This document shows positions 9,805 to 24,800 of a stretch of 64,000 nucleotides of DNA, piece after piece. The DNA is from Trebouxia sp. TZW2008 (lineage: Eukaryota; Chlorophyta; Trebouxiophyceae; Trebouxiales; Trebouxiaceae), in assembly GCA_002118135.1 (NCBI GenBank), contig BDIU01000039.1, positions 248,001-312,000 of the forward strand. Direction: 5' to 3'. Position 1 is the first letter of the stretch. Each line of letters opens with the position of its first letter. The position numbers were made by a program, and so were the translations under genes. The notes beneath the pieces are model-generated. The model made no database searches, had not been told where the DNA came from, and was given only the letters and a program-made list of their open reading frames with translations.

Positions 9805-12800
9805 ATGTTGCTGCAGTGGAACCCTGGAGGTCACTTGACACACATCAACAGCCAAACATATGACTCCACAGCCTTCAATGAGCCTACCAGGTACTCAGGC
9901 TTTGCCAGCTCACAGAACAGCCCCAGAGCATACGTCCCTGGTGGCGTGCGCACAAGCCTGGAGTCTCGTCTGTCTGACAGCCATCAAGACAGAGTGCATC
10001 AGCTGGCAGAGCGCCTGCGCAGCAACATAGACTTGGAGAGCGATGAGATCCTAGCAGCGCTGAAGCACAGCCCTCTCACAGCAGCACACGCTGAGGCACG
10101 TACCAACGAGCTGCTCAGCGATGTCATGGCCGCTGATCAGCAAGCCAGTGCTCGGCATCACGCTGACCAGCTGGCTCACAAAGAGTCTGAGCTCCAGGGC
10201 TTACAGCAGCAGCTGGACACAGCCAGGCAGCAGCTACACTGTGCGCAAACGGCGCAGCATTCATCTAAAGACAAAGCTGGCCATGCTGCGGCAGAGCGTG
10301 CACACTTGCAGATTCAAGTGGACAGTTTGAAGGCTGAAGTCGAGAGGCAGAGGAAGTCTGCTGCTGAGTCACATGCTGCTAGGGTGGAGTCTGACAAGGC
10401 GCTGGCGTCTGTCCATGCCAAAACGTCTGCTTCCCAGTTGTCTACACAGGCCAAGATGGATGAGCTGGAACAGTCCAGGTGAGCAACTCAGGTCACATGC
10501 TTCTGTCCTGACGAATGTCTCCATGCTGTCTGACTCGACAGGATCACAGCACTTTGTCCTGAAGCTTCCCAATCCACCACAGCTGTGAAAGGCTTCAACA
10601 ATGATCGAGATGTCTGGCAGCTTGAGCACACCAGCACATCACATGTGAAAGATGACCAAGCTGTCTGTCACCTTCTGTGAAGCATGACTGTCATCTGCAC
10701 AGCTGGCATGTTACGCATGCTTACAATTGCACAATGCACTAAGCCCTGACACAGCAACTCACCTGATTACAACCCCACTCACTCCCAATTCCTTGACTCT
10801 ACTCCAGCAACTGTCTCCCCATCCCTTACCCCAGAGGCAGGATGCGAATCTCTCGCACAACATCAGCAAACAACATTTCTGACTGCCAAGCTAACTTTGA
10901 TTATCTTAGAATATGCCATGCTGTGACAGCCTTGAGCAATTGCTCAAGAGCACGCATTGTGAGGAGAAGCCTCTGCAGGTGCACGGCCTAGCATGCAGCA
11001 TCACTTTCAAGGCTGCATCCCATCGGTTCAGATCACATATGCAATTTGATGGTACAGGGGTATTCACAAGGCTTGAAAGGAGGTGCAAAGCCTAGATGCA
11101 GCCGTGCTGCCCTGCATTGCATGCTGTCCGTGTATGCTATCAAAACACTCACCAAAACACCATGATTTGACAAGTCTATTTGCCAATGCAGGGATTTGCA
11201 CACGCCTCTAGCAGAGCACAGGTAGACAGAGGTGTACAGCTTGAAGGTGGGCCTGCAAAAGCAGCTGGCCGACAGCATTTGTAGTCCATGAGAGGTATAT
11301 GATGAGGACTTTCTAAAAGGCAAGCGCTGATTTTGGTGCTGCAGGGATTTTCACAAGGCGCTGGCAGAACGCAGGGAGGCTGAGGTGCACAGCCTAGAGG
11401 CAGGTTTGCAGAAGCAGTTGGCTGACAGCAGTCAGCGCAGCGCCGCCTGGGGACACAAGCAGCTTGCTATCAACGCCGACCATGTACGTCAACCATCTCA
11501 ACCCGCGTTCAGCATGATCTGCATTTGCTGCAAGCAAGATGTTATTTGCTGCAAGCTTTGCCACTTTGTCAGTTTGCTTTCTGATGTTGACAACGCCCAC
11601 TGTTGGTGCAGAGCAGACGAAGTCCTGCTTTATCAGCTGTCTGCCCCATTGGCTTGTAACGGTAGCTATGTCTGTAACAAAGAGCCAGCTTCCTGTATGC
11701 ATCAAGTTGCTGCTATTGCTTGGGCAGATGAGGGAGCAGCTGATAACAATGCCAGTCAAGGCAGACTGCTGGCTGAGGGCATATGCTGCATATTATTGTC
11801 AGTCTCGCAAGCATTTTATTTGACAGCCAGTCAGTAAAGTGCATGCCTTTGACAATCTTTGACACCAGAACAATACAGAAGCATTGCTGTTGGGACGTAT
11901 GCAGGAGCAGCTTGCAGCAAGTCAGTGGAGGCGGACAGCTGCAAGAGCCAGACAGAGATGGCGCAGGCCAACCATTCTCAGCGATGTTTGCTGTGTGCAT
12001 CAATTGCTGTTGCTGGTGCAGGGGCATACAAGAGAGCAGCTGGCAGCAAGTCAGGTGGAGGCTGACAGCTGGAAGAGCCAGACTGAGGTGACACAGGCCA
12101 AGCTGTTTTAGCTATAGCAGTGATGTCTTATGTCTGAATGCAGCAATGATGTTGCAGGGGCGGACATGAGAGCAGTCAGCAGCGTCTCATGTGGAGGCAG
12201 ACAGTTGGAAGAGCCAGACTGATGTGGCACAGGCCAAGCTGCTTTAGCTGTAGCAGTGATGTTTTGGGTCTGACCAAGATGCATGATGTTGCAGGGTCGG
12301 ACCAGGGAGCAACTGGCAGCATCCCAGATGGAGGCAGACAGCTGGAATGGCCAGACTGAGGTGGCGCAGGCCAAGCTAGAAAATGTCAGCAGTGCTTTGA
12401 AAACAAGCATTCTTTCTTGTGCATGACTGCTGCTATGATTGCAGGGCCGGACTAGGGAGCAGCTGGCAGCAAGTCAGGTGGAGGCAGACAGCTGGAAGAG
12501 CCAGAATGAGGTGGCGCAGGCCAAGCTGCAGCGTGCTGAGCGCAGCAATGCTCACCTGCGCAAACAGCGCGCCCAAATGATGGCAGACCTCCAGGTGGGC
12601 ACTTTGCAACAAATGTCATGTTCAATCCCAAGTTCACTGAATCAACAGAGTTGCAATGTCTGAGATTACTGCACGTGTGTGTATGTTCCAAGTCTTGTCA
12701 GCCCAGCAGAGCTCTAAGCAAAAAGCTCCGGCGCCCTTGTCTGTCCAGAAAACCATGCTGGTGCGACTTGCCCTAATTGTATCATTTGCATACAGGAGGT

Positions 12801-15800
12801 GAAGAGGATGCTGGGTGAATCAGAGCAGGAGCGCAAGGGTATCAGGGACAAGTACATTGCCCGGCAAAACAATGGAGCTGTTCCTTCAAGATTTATCCTG
12901 ATGTCATCTCCTCATTGTGTACAGGAGGTCGAGACTGTGTTGGGAGAATCAGAACAGGAGCGCAAGGACATCAGGGATAAATACATTGCCCTTGGTGAGA
13001 AGGTGGAGCTGCTGCTGCACCAGGAGGAGCGCATGAAGAGCAATGCTGACAGGGATACTGAAGCAGCCAAGATGGCTGTCAAGGACGCTGTCTCAGACCT
13101 GGAACTGGTCAGTTGGCTTGCCTGCTGTCTTGCTCTTGTCAGCATGACTTCCTGTGCACGACATTACCAGGGGCTGTTAGAGCCAGTAATTCTCTCAAAT
13201 CCTGAATATGTTCACCATGCTATTCTTCTGTATTCTCATTGTTTGTTTCGTCTGGTCAATGGCTTGTCACTTACATGCTAAGCAGCTGGATGTCTACCAT
13301 ATACAGAGAATTGGACACAAGCTGGTGATAGTGTGTAAAGATGACAAACACAGAGTTCATGCGAGCGCTGCATTCAAGTTTTGTGCTTGCTGCCCACCGC
13401 ACGCACTCTGACAAGCTATGCCACACCAGAGCTAGCATGCAAGCTGTGTGAGCAGCAGTTCCAGGCTAATGTTTTGAACATGCCCATCATGCATGCGCCT
13501 TGTCAATGACTGGCTGTTTGCTTCACCTATCAGAAGAGCAGTGAGAGGTCAGACGTGGCGAAGAAGCTGTGTGAGCAGCAGGCCCTGTTGGAGGGTGAGC
13601 AGGACTTGATATGCAAGCTGCACAGGATGCTGATGAACAGGCTGCATAACTTACTGTTTGCATCACCTTTCAGGTGAGCAGTGAAAGGTCGGAGCTGGCA
13701 AGGAAGCTGAGTGAGCAGCAGGCTCTGCTAGAGGATGAGCAGCACTCCAAGCGCAAGCTGCGCAAGAAGCTGACCAAGAAGCTGGAGGAGCTGGAGCGGG
13801 AAGCTGCGCAGCTGCAGCAGAAGCTGGATGAGAGGTAAGCCCATAAGCAACAGCATTTCCTGCTATGAGTGTTTAGAAAGATTCATATGGCCTATTTTCA
13901 CAAAGGTCAAGATGATTAAGGACAGTCACTTGCTCACATACGCATCCAAATGGCCTGCCTTCACCCTGCCTGGCACGCATGCCAATAAGTCTGTGTATGT
14001 GCCATGGACTTTCTTTGTACTGCTCCACTTTCATGCCTAGAGCAGCAGGCTCTAGAGCAGCAGTCCTGCAATGCCTTTTAAAGCGTTTGTGCAGTCTGGT
14101 GTATGCAAACCAGTCTAGCGCCTGTTCCCACCTAGACAGTTTGATGCACACAGTTGAGCTTGATGCAATGTAGTCTGTGAATGCAGGGCTGGTAGGCTTG
14201 AGAAGGCAAACAAGGAGTTCAATGGGCTGGCCCAGAGGAGTGAGCAGCAGGCCACAGCCTTTGAGCACAAGGTAATGTTTAGGCACAGTCATGCCTGAAG
14301 GGTCAGACACTCTTGACAGATTTGGAGAGTCTGCCAGCACAATGACGCTGCAGTCTTTTATATCATAGAGGCTGTTTGAGGATATTTGAAGCCCATCGAG
14401 TTTAGCAGAATAATTTCGCGGCCATATCTGATCTGAGGAAAAGATGTACTCTACATGGCCGCAAGCATGCTGCATGGCAACATTTGCAAAGCACATTTAA
14501 GCGCGACCACAAGAGCTATCAATGCTGGGCAACTTGGCTTCTCATCTGCTCAGCATGATTGCTTCAGAGGATGTCATACGCCTCTCTTGACACTTACGCC
14601 AATGAAGCTGCAGCATTGACAATGTTGCTGATCTGTGAGCAAATTGAGCAGCTGCAGTTGGGGCCGTTTGAGACTTAATAGGCTGCAAGTGGACAAGGAG
14701 CAAGGAATGCTCAGAAGTGAGAGAAGCCTGACTCTTTACTGCTGAGGACAGTCCTCAGCAACAAAACATTTGCGTTGGCAGCTGACAGTACTTAGTTGAC
14801 TTGAACCCTATTGTGCAGATTGAGCAGCTGCAGTCCCAATGCTGTCAGTTAGAGAAGGAGCTGGCACGCAAGCAAGGGGATGCTGATGTGTTCAGAAGGG
14901 AGGCTGAGAACAAGCTGGCTGAGAGGATGCGGGTTGCCCTGCGTGAGCAGCAGCTGGAGTATGAGAGTCAGGTACGGCCGTGCATATCTCAAATTACTGT
15001 TTCACATGTCCAACTATTGGGTCTGGCATCATTTAGATTTGCCTGGTGAGATAGCTGGAGTATAAGAGCCAGGAACAGCTTACATGACTCAGCAGTCCTT
15101 GACACATGGCAAGTGCAAGTTGTTGCATCATTCACTGCAGCTTTCAGAAGCATGCATTCAGTGAAAGTACCGATGGTAATCATGGTGAACACTATAATCA
15201 TATTTGCCAGTGGAAGCAGCAACACATGCGTCTCTGATGTGAACAGTCCTGTACCTTGTGTTGTGTCCACATCAATACTACAAAGAAACTCAACGAGGAT
15301 ATTCTGGATATGGCAGGTGCGGGAGATGGAAGCCAAGCTGAAGCAGTATGGCATCAGCGAGATGACTACCAACCCCCAGGACTTCATCTCACGCAAGGAC
15401 CATGCCCGCATCAGTGATGCCCGAGTGGCTGCCAGAGAGGCAGACCTTCAGGTTTGTACCCTGCACTGACTGTTTGCACGGGCGCTTTGCATCATGAATA
15501 TCAGAACAATGCATACTTTCCTGAAGCGTGTGCTGCTCGTGAGTCCTTATGGCATCAGCAAGATGACTATCAAACCCCAGGACTTCATCTCATGCAACTA
15601 CCATGCCCGCATCAGTGATGCCCAAGTGGCTGCCAGAGAAGCACACCTTCAGGTTTGCACCCTGCACTGGCGCTCAGCACAGACAAAATTGTATTGTGAA
15701 ATGCAAAACAGTTGTAAAGGGGGACCATAATGCTAAATGCTTCACAAGCAATACTAAACAGGCAATTGGTTTCCCACAGTTCACTGCTGCATGTTCTGTG

Positions 15801-18800
15801 ATCAAATGCGTTGCTTGCTTGCTTACAAGCTGAGCTTGCATGGCGGCAAAAGAAGGGGTGCATGATCCTAGGTGACTCATGTGTAATACTGCACAGGCAA
15901 CCTTTTCCATACAATGCATTGCTGCACGCCTTGTGATCAGCTTGCTTGTCTGCCTGCATTCTGAGCTTGCATGCTTGCTTGGTTGCAGTCTGAGTTTGCT
16001 CGGCGCTGGGAGAAGGGAGAGCACGACGCTAAATGGAAGCTGGACCAGCTGCAAGAGAGTTTGTCTGACGCCCACAAAGCTCACATGCGTCAGGTCAGCC
16101 ACAAACATCCTTGCTGTTTGCCTTCTTTGGCTGCTCTCCTGTGCAACTGCATACGCCCCGCTTCCCAGATATACTGTCAAGGACCATGTGTCAGGGGTTG
16201 TGGGATTGCTTGCGCAATAGCATGCTGCACATTATAGCTGCGTGACGCACTGCTTCATGGGCATGCTTTCAGCTTTGCACCTGCAGTCACAAGATAGCCC
16301 AGTGCCTGGGCTTGCCACAGCACATTGCCAACATGCGCTTATGAGTTAGGGTTTCAAGCATCAAATGCTGCAACTTCTGTTGTGCAGTTGCAAGACGCCC
16401 ATGCTGGTGAGGTGAAGAAGGTGAGTACGGAGCTGGAAGAGGTGCGAGCCCACATGAAGAAGACTCAGCTGAAGGCTGACGAGGTGCAAGGCACCTTTGA
16501 GACTCACAATGGGGACTACCTACGTATGAAGGTAATCATTTGCCAGCACATCTCTTTCGAGAAAGAGGCTGCTGACAATCATCACACTGGTCTGGACACA
16601 TGATTATAAGTGTACAGTCCAGAAAAGATTGCAAACAGCCAATTGTTGAGGTATGCACCTGGAATCACATGTATTGTGACGAGCAAGCATGTGAATGATC
16701 ATAATGCCTGTGTCGAGGAAGGTCATGCAGTGGAATATATCTATTGGCTTTGCTGCTGATTTGGGTCGCTTGAAGCTGACAAGGCACATGAGATTGTAGC
16801 TGTTGGACTTCCGAAGCTCTTGAAATGAAATGGCAGGTGCTCTGCAAGCTACTGTTGGCAGCAGTGAACCATTTGAATTGGTCACCATTTTGTGTCATTG
16901 CTCAAATGTCGTGTGACTAATTTCATATTTGGACTGCGGGAAGGTCTCAGCATCTGTGTGTGGCAGGAACACTATGAGGAGCTGAAGGTTGCAAGGGACA
17001 CAGCTGAGCAGTTGGCTGATGAGACCAGGCAGCACCTCACCTGCACGGCTCAGCAGCACCTTCTGCTACACATCAAGATGTGGTCATTCTTGTGAATTTA
17101 TGTGTTACAGGCTCACTATCAGGAGCTGAAGGTGGCAAGGGACACAGCATCGGGGGCTGATGAGACTGGGCAGCAGCTTTCACATGTCAAAAGTTCCTTT
17201 CCTCTCGCATGCAACGTGCTGTAGCTGATCTCTCAGCGCTCTCTTGCAGGCTCACTACAAGGAGCTGAAGGTGGGAAGGGACACAGCAGAGCACTTGACT
17301 GATGAGACTGGGCAGCACCTCTCACCCGCACTGCCAAGCAGCACCTTTTGTGACACATCAAGCTATCTGCACTACTGTGATTCATGTGTTACAGGCTCAC
17401 TATGAGGAGCTAAAGGTGGCAAGGGACACAGCGGAGCATTTGGCCGATGAGACTGGGCAGCACCTCAGCCGCACTGCCAAGCAGCTCAAGGACGTTCAAG
17501 AAGCGCTTGCCAACACGTCTCATGAGGTGAAGCATCCACATGTCTTTCCCTTTCCTTCTTCCACTCTCCCTGTTGCGCCTCTGCTTCTCTCACCTGCCTG
17601 TGCAATTCTCAAGCTGACATGGCCCAGGAAGGGTCCAGAACAGAGGCTAGCCTCTTTATGACTTGGATTTAAAGCTTGTTGTGCTTGGGATTGTAGCATC
17701 CGCAGTGTGCAATGGACTTGATTTGGAGGAGCACACATTTAGGTGTTCCCGATCAGCAAACAAACTTCTAAGCCTGTCAGATGTCCTGCATGCCTGCCAG
17801 CTCCATCCACTGCTGAAGAACAGTAATGGTACGCAGGTAGAGCGTCTGTCACAGCGTGTGACTGACTTGACAGCTGACAGGAAGAGGGCAGCGCAGCCTC
17901 AGGCTGACATCAAGCAGGCCAGGTTGTCCCACGTTGAATTCCCAAAGCAGAAGTATGACTGTGCCGGGGGCAATGCCTTTTCTGACTGTGATGCATCCTT
18001 AACAGACTATGGTGGTGCAACGTCTGTCACTGCATGTGACTGACTTGACAGCCAACAAGTGGCAGGCAGCGCAGCTAGAGGCTGACAGCAAGAAGGCCAC
18101 GTCGTCTTGCAAGTTTGTCACTTGGTTTTGCAGTGCTGAAATTCAATGTTCATATGCAGGTGGAGCGTCTGTCACAGCGTGTGACTGACTTGACAGCTGA
18201 CAGGGAAAGGGCAGCTCAGCTAGAGGCTGACATCAAGAAGGCCAAGTCATCCCATGACAAGGCCTTGAAGGAAACATTGGCTGGGCATGAGCAGACCCTG
18301 GAGCAGACTCTAGCTGACAACCAGAAGGCTCTTAAAGAGAGCAGAATTGCCCATGAACAGGCAGTTCAGGTGATCACTTGAACCATTTGTCAATTTTTGC
18401 AACCAAAGAGTAATTGTGGAGTACAATACTACTGGCGTATAGGATGATGCAGCTGTTGCCTTTTAATAAAGCTGTGCAGTTGAGCTCAAACACAACTGCT
18501 TGCAGTACAGGCATGGGATGAACTGCTTTTCACAAGCTTCTCAGCCTACAGAATGGTTTGCAATGTGCTGCATCACTCAGCACAGTAAGCATAGATGCAA
18601 GGGCTGCATCTACAGAAGCACTTGCCACCTGAAGTGTGCACATGATGCCAAACACCACAGAATGATAAACACCAGAATGCAGCACGCAACTCAAAATCTG
18701 GCAACAGCGGCAGGGCGCACTTCGAAGGGACTGAAGTATTCCTGCGTTTTGCACAGCACAGCATGTACTTTGAACCCATAACTGCAGCGTCTTTGCAAAG

Positions 18801-21800
18801 TCCCACCAGGATTGCTGATAACCCTGATCTCATGATCTTTCAAGTTGCTTGATATCTGTTCAGGCACGCGTACTTGCCCCTCAAATGCTGAGCTCCATAC
18901 AGTCATTTCAGAGTCGGCAACATCAAAAGCGTCTTGCATAAGCAGGCAAGCTAAATTTTGCTCTGTAGGCTTGCAAAGCTGAGGTAGTAACTCACCAACA
19001 AAGCCTGCAAGCATAGCCTACCAAGCTGAATAGACAAAGTCTACTTCTTCAAACGTCATCAGCAAGCAAATTAGCTGATGCAACAGTACACTATATTGCA
19101 GGCTCTGAATGCTGAGATAGCAACACACCAACAAAGCCTGCAAGCACAGTCCACCAAGCTCAATCGCTTGGAGCAGCAGCTCTCAGACTCTCAGCAGCTG
19201 AACACCCAGCTCGAGGCCTCAGTCACCAGTCTGAGAGCTGAGCTGCGAGCCAGCCAGGACGCAGTCAGCTCGCTGCAGGAAGCCAAGAGGAAACTGATCG
19301 AGGAGGTTGAAGCTGGCGTGCAGCTGAGCGTGGATGTGGTGAATTTGAAGGCAGAGTTGGATGCTGCTCAAAAGCAGCAGGCAGATCAGCAGCTGGCCAT
19401 TAGGAGCAAGCTCAACAAATTTGGTATCCAGGTACTTATCTGTATGTGCTTGCATTGATACAGTCTGGCATAAATAAGACCTTGTCAGTTGGGGGCCAAT
19501 TGCAATGGCAGTATAGATATGGTGGGTCATGGTCGCACACTGAAAAGATTGCAGCAGGCAGAACAGCAGCTGGCCATCAGGAGCAAGCTCAATAAGTTTG
19601 GCATCCAGGTTTACATCCCCCAGCAGTCAAATGCATCGGGCACCCAGCACTGACATGATACACATCTGGCCTCATCCCCTGTGTGTTATCTTCTTGCCTT
19701 GTTTAGAATTGCAAGGGCTAAAGCGCAGCTCAGGACCCCCAAATTTCTAAACGGCGCACAAGGTGTTGCAACTCTGTCTCCTCCATGCAAGCTCTGTCAC
19801 AGGTGACTTGACTGAGGCAGCAGCAAGCACTGCTGAGAAGTCATGTGCAAAGGGAGGTAGCATTGGCCAGCAGTGAGTGCAGCCCTCAGCTGGGGTCAGC
19901 GCAGTACAGCTGATGCCCACAGACACGACTGTCAGCCACCACGTGTCAAGCAACTGCGTCCTGCTGCACACATTGACCTACGGCTGCTTCTATGCAGGCA
20001 CTGTCACAGGTGGCTGAGCTAAGGCAGCAGCAAGCACTGCTGAGGAGTCATGTTCAGGGCGAGGTAGCATTGGCCAGCAGTGAGTGCAGCCATCAGCTGG
20101 AGTCAGCCCAGTACAGCTGGCGCCAGAAGGCCCTGCTGATGGAGGGGCAGGCACAATCTGAATCTCTCACTGTGTCCAAGCTGCAAGCCCATTCCAGCCA
20201 GGTATGCTGTGTTTTATGTCTAGTGATTTGCACAATTGGCCTTTGTGGTAGTCAAGACAGTTATGTATGCGGTACCAGCTTTGATGTGGTGCCCTGAATT
20301 GATAGTGTCTGACAAGAAGGACTTATCAGAGCCACTCTTCGATCCTGTTTCCATGGTGCAGTTGACATCAGAGATGGAGGCTCTGCAGCAGCAGCTCTTT
20401 CAGCAGAAGCAGCAGGTCATCAGCTTGACAGCCCAGAACGACTCCCTGCAAGGAGAGCTGGACTCCAGCAAGCATAGGCTGCAAGGGGAGGCTGAGCGTT
20501 CAGCTTTCAACCAACAGCAATTGGAGGCTGAACGCAAGCTTAGGGTGCAGCACTCTGAACAGGTATGCTGTGCATGCTGAGCTCAGCCTCCTACTCAAGT
20601 TTTAGCAATGAGCCTTCCACCAAAGAGTAGGTGGAGGCTGAGCGTGAACTCAGAGTGCAGCACTTTGAACAGATATGCTGTGCATGCTGAACTCGATTCC
20701 TGCGCAAAACATCAAAATGTTTCAGGCTGAGCAATCAGCCTTCCACAAGCAGCAGCTGAAAGCTCAGTGCAAGCGCAGGGTGCAGCACTCTGAATGGGTG
20801 TAGTGTGCATATTGAGCACAAACCTTTGTTCTGTCAGCTAGATGAATTTAGTCTGCAGGCCGTGTGAACATCGCCCTTCGGCCACTGCAAAACATGCTGG
20901 GGAAACAGCTGCATGTCAGGTTTTGAGCTGTGAACTACATCTTGTGCAGGGTGCGAGCACACAAGCTGAGCTGCAGAGAGTTCAAGCAGCGCAGCAAAGC
21001 CTGCAAGGCATGTCAGCAATTTCATTTTCACATAGCAGGATTTGAACCTGTGACCTGCGCATTCTGCATATCAGGTACTGAAACCTTAATCTGCTTCTGT
21101 TGCAGGGTGAAACCACACAAGCTGAGCTGCAGAAGGTTCAAGCAGCGCAGCAAAAACTGCAAGCTCAGCTGCAGCAGGCCCTGGAGCAAGGGGAGAAGCA
21201 GAGGCAAGGACTGGAAGCCAGGCTGCAGCTGCATATGGCAGAGGAATCTGGCCTTGTTGCCATGTTGGTAGAGGACTTTGCCTTGGGTCAAGAACTGCAA
21301 CAAAGTCTGACCGTGGAGGGCAGGGCTGATGCAACAGCTCTGAAGGAGCTGCGCCAGCAGGTCAGCTTTGTTACAGCCTAATGATGAAAACTTGTCACAT
21401 TGTGTGGCAATACAATTCCTCACCACAACAGATGAGCAAGACCCGATACACTTTTGCTCATGCAGTGATGAGAATACCCTGCGTTAGCTGCGCAAGCATG
21501 TCTGCATTTCTGCTGCTACTGCTGCTGTTTATTTTGCCCAAGCTCATTGCATGACACACCATGTTGCTCAAAAGAATCGCCAAGATGGCATAGGTCTGCC
21601 TAGGTTGGTGGTGCGTTGAGACGACGTGTCTGTTCTGTGAGCAAAAGAACTGCATGATCAGCAAAGCTAGCTTCATACAGTAACTTTTCTTTGTAAGGAC
21701 ACTTGCTGTACGGACATTTTCTTGGGAAACGAAGCAGTCGTGATATAGAGAAGTCACTGTATGGTACACAACAGTATTCATGAATTTTATGCAGTGTTGG

Positions 21801-24800
21801 TGCCAGCACTGAACATCTTTTGACTCTGCAGATCCACAGCCAAGTGGAGCAGGTGACGTCATCCAGCATCCTGGCTCCAATTGAGAGTTCCCTTTCAGAG
21901 TCCAAGTCAGATGCGCCTGAGCCTCAGTCTCCAGCTGCTCAGAAGGCCCCTGGGGCAGGGCAGGACAGTTCCCTGTTCAGCCCTGCCCTGCTGACTAGAG
22001 TGGATGCCATTGTGCAGCAATGCACAGGAGCAAGAGCAAGTGCCAAAGAGATGCGCTCTAGGTGAGTCGCAGTCCTTGATTGCATTGCAATATTACTGCC
22101 GCGATGTATGTGATGTGTATGCAGTCAAGCACTATGCAGTATGCATCATATTCATAGTGCCATATAGCATAATATCACATGCATCACACTGCTGCGGATG
22201 TGTGCGATATGTATGGCATTGAGCGATGCCTTATGTCATACACTGTCCTGTTGCACAGCTGGTCTTGTGCTCAGTTTCTGCTTTTGCATGAGGTGTTTAC
22301 AGCACAGATCTGCATCTTCTCACATAGCATGTAGCGATGCCTTATGTCATACCTTGTCATCGTGCACAGCTGGGCTCGTTTTCTGCTTCTGCTTTTGCAT
22401 GAGATGCTTTCAGCACAGATTTGCACCTTTTTACGTCATCAGTCCTGACTTCTCTTCAACTTGATGTGTGCAGGCATGAGATGGCTCTAGATAAGGTGAG
22501 GGCTGAAGGCCGGTCCATGGCTGAGGCAGGCAGGGGCGAGGTGGTAGAGTCTCTGAAGGAAGAAGTAGAGCGCATGAGGCTGCAGTTGGAGGAGGCGCAA
22601 GCCATGTATGGGGTAATTGCTCGTCTTCACTTGATGTATTACATGATTGCTTTTCTTTTTCAGTCAAGGTATAAGGTGACTGCTCCTGTGCACTTGATGC
22701 AGTCAAGCCTTGGATCCCATCTTGTGTTTGGCATATGGTATCTTGCATGCCCTTTTGCAATATCTCCTTCAATATAAACACCCTATGATACCGTCTAAAT
22801 TCAGCATCTCCTGAGCAGAGAGACATGGAGTGAGGCAGCAGGCAGAGCATTCTTGAGCTGTTATGCAATTCTTGCACAAATCTCCTGATACCTGAAACCA
22901 ATGCAGTGTCCGAAATGCATGGTATATAAACAAATAGTTCTGCGCAGGGTGACGTGGAGGGTGTCAGGCAGCAAGCAGAGCATTCTTGAGCTATTATGCA
23001 ATGCTTGCACAAACCTCCTGATACCTGAAACCAGTGCAGTGTCCAAAGTGCATGGTATATAAACAATCACTTCTGTGCGGGGTGACATGAAGGGTGTCAG
23101 GCAGCAAGCATAGCATTCTTGAGCTGTTACGCAATGCTTGCACAACACTTCTGGTACTTAAAAATGGTGGAAAGTCCCACATGCATGGCATTCAAACAGA
23201 TAGTGCCGAGCAGGGTGACATGGAGGGTGTTAGGCAGCAGGCAGAGCATTATTGAGCTGTTCTGCAATGCTTGCACAACACTTCAGGTGCCTTGAAAGCA
23301 ACATCCAAAGTGTATGGTGTCCAAACAACTAGGTTCGCGCAGGGTGACATAGAGGGGCCAAGGCAGCAGGCAGAGCAGCACTTGGCGGCTGCCATCACAT
23401 ACAGGTTCTTAACCTCTTGAGAAGCAATTTCGGAGATTTCCTTTGTCCTTCTTCCAATCTCATAGGTAGTGTCATGGCAGTGATGTTGTGTTCAGGTTGA
23501 CACGGAGGGGGTGAGGCAGCAGGCAGAGCAGCACTTGGCGGCTACCATCACATACAGGTTCTTAACCTGTTGAGAAGCAATTTCGGAGATTTCCTTTGTC
23601 CTTCTTCCAGTCTCAAAGGTAGTGTCATGGAGATGATGCTGTGCGCAGGGTGACATGGAGGGTGTGAGGCAGCAGGCAGAGCAGCACTTGGCGGCTGCCC
23701 AAGCTGAGGCGCGCTCCACCATCCAGAAGGCACAGACCACCGCAGCTGACCTACAGGTACTCACTGTGACTGATCATTGGCAATTTGTGGCCAGTGTTGA
23801 CACGCTTTGGACATACATCCATTTGCCCCTCCATCATTCCATCTATGCATCCATCCATCCGCCCTTCCATCCACCCATCCATTTAGTCGTTTCATTGACA
23901 ATGCATGCTAGACAGGCTCAGCAGGCCCAGCTAGTCATGTACTCAAGCAATGAACTGTCTCCAACCAGTTTGGAGCTTTGGACACCTCATGTTTGTGAAG
24001 CATCTCCAGCCAGTCATCAGGCACAGGTATAATTTACAATTAAAACATTTGCTGTACTAAAGCATGTGGTTGTACATCTGGCCTTAGTCAGCACAGCTCA
24101 GAAGACGCCTGTCTATACGCTTGTCTGTGCATACAGGCTCAGCTGACTCAGGAGGTGAAGCGAGCTGACTTGCTCAGTGCTGAGTTGACTCGCCAGCAGG
24201 ATGAGTCAGCCCGCGGCCAGAGGGGCACTAAGCAAAGAGCTAGCAGCGACATCCTGATGGGGCGCAGCCCAAGCCAGGGAGGTGCAGGGGGGGCGCCCCC
24301 TGCTGACCCCCTCATTCCTGCTGGCCGCCCTAGTGCAGGTGCCACTACTGCTGGAAATGAGCTTGACCTGCTTCGCAGGAAACTCAAGGTGCTGTGCATG
24401 CGTGATGCTTGCAGTATGCTGTGTCACTGAGTGTGGTTGGCTTCATTCGGTGTGCATGAGGCATCCAGTATGCTGTGTCACTGAGTGTGGTTGGCTTGGA
24501 TTGATGTGCATGGAATGGATTCAGCTTTGTTTGCAACTGCAGCTTGCATTCTTCAGCTTTCACATCAGCTTGCAGCGTTTGGTATGCTCACAAGCAGCGC
24601 ACTCGTACAATGCCAACAGTCCTCGTTTTGGTTCAGCTACTTGTCAAAAGTCCGAAATTCCTGGTTCAGCTTAAGTTGAACAGAAGGCCGAGGCCAATCT
24701 GGTCACTTCATCTCAATGCATTATAAGATTGCATTCCTAACGCAATTTTGCAGTACACTTTGCTAATGATAGTCGCTATAACGCCTGCTGTGACTGGCAT

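Noticed and set aside
22803..23756. Regular ~135-bp repeats looking like a CRISPR-type or satellite array
   Set aside because: Repeats are long, imperfect, carry acceptor sites and match the start of the adjoining exon. Spacers are related to each other, and the host is eukaryotic.
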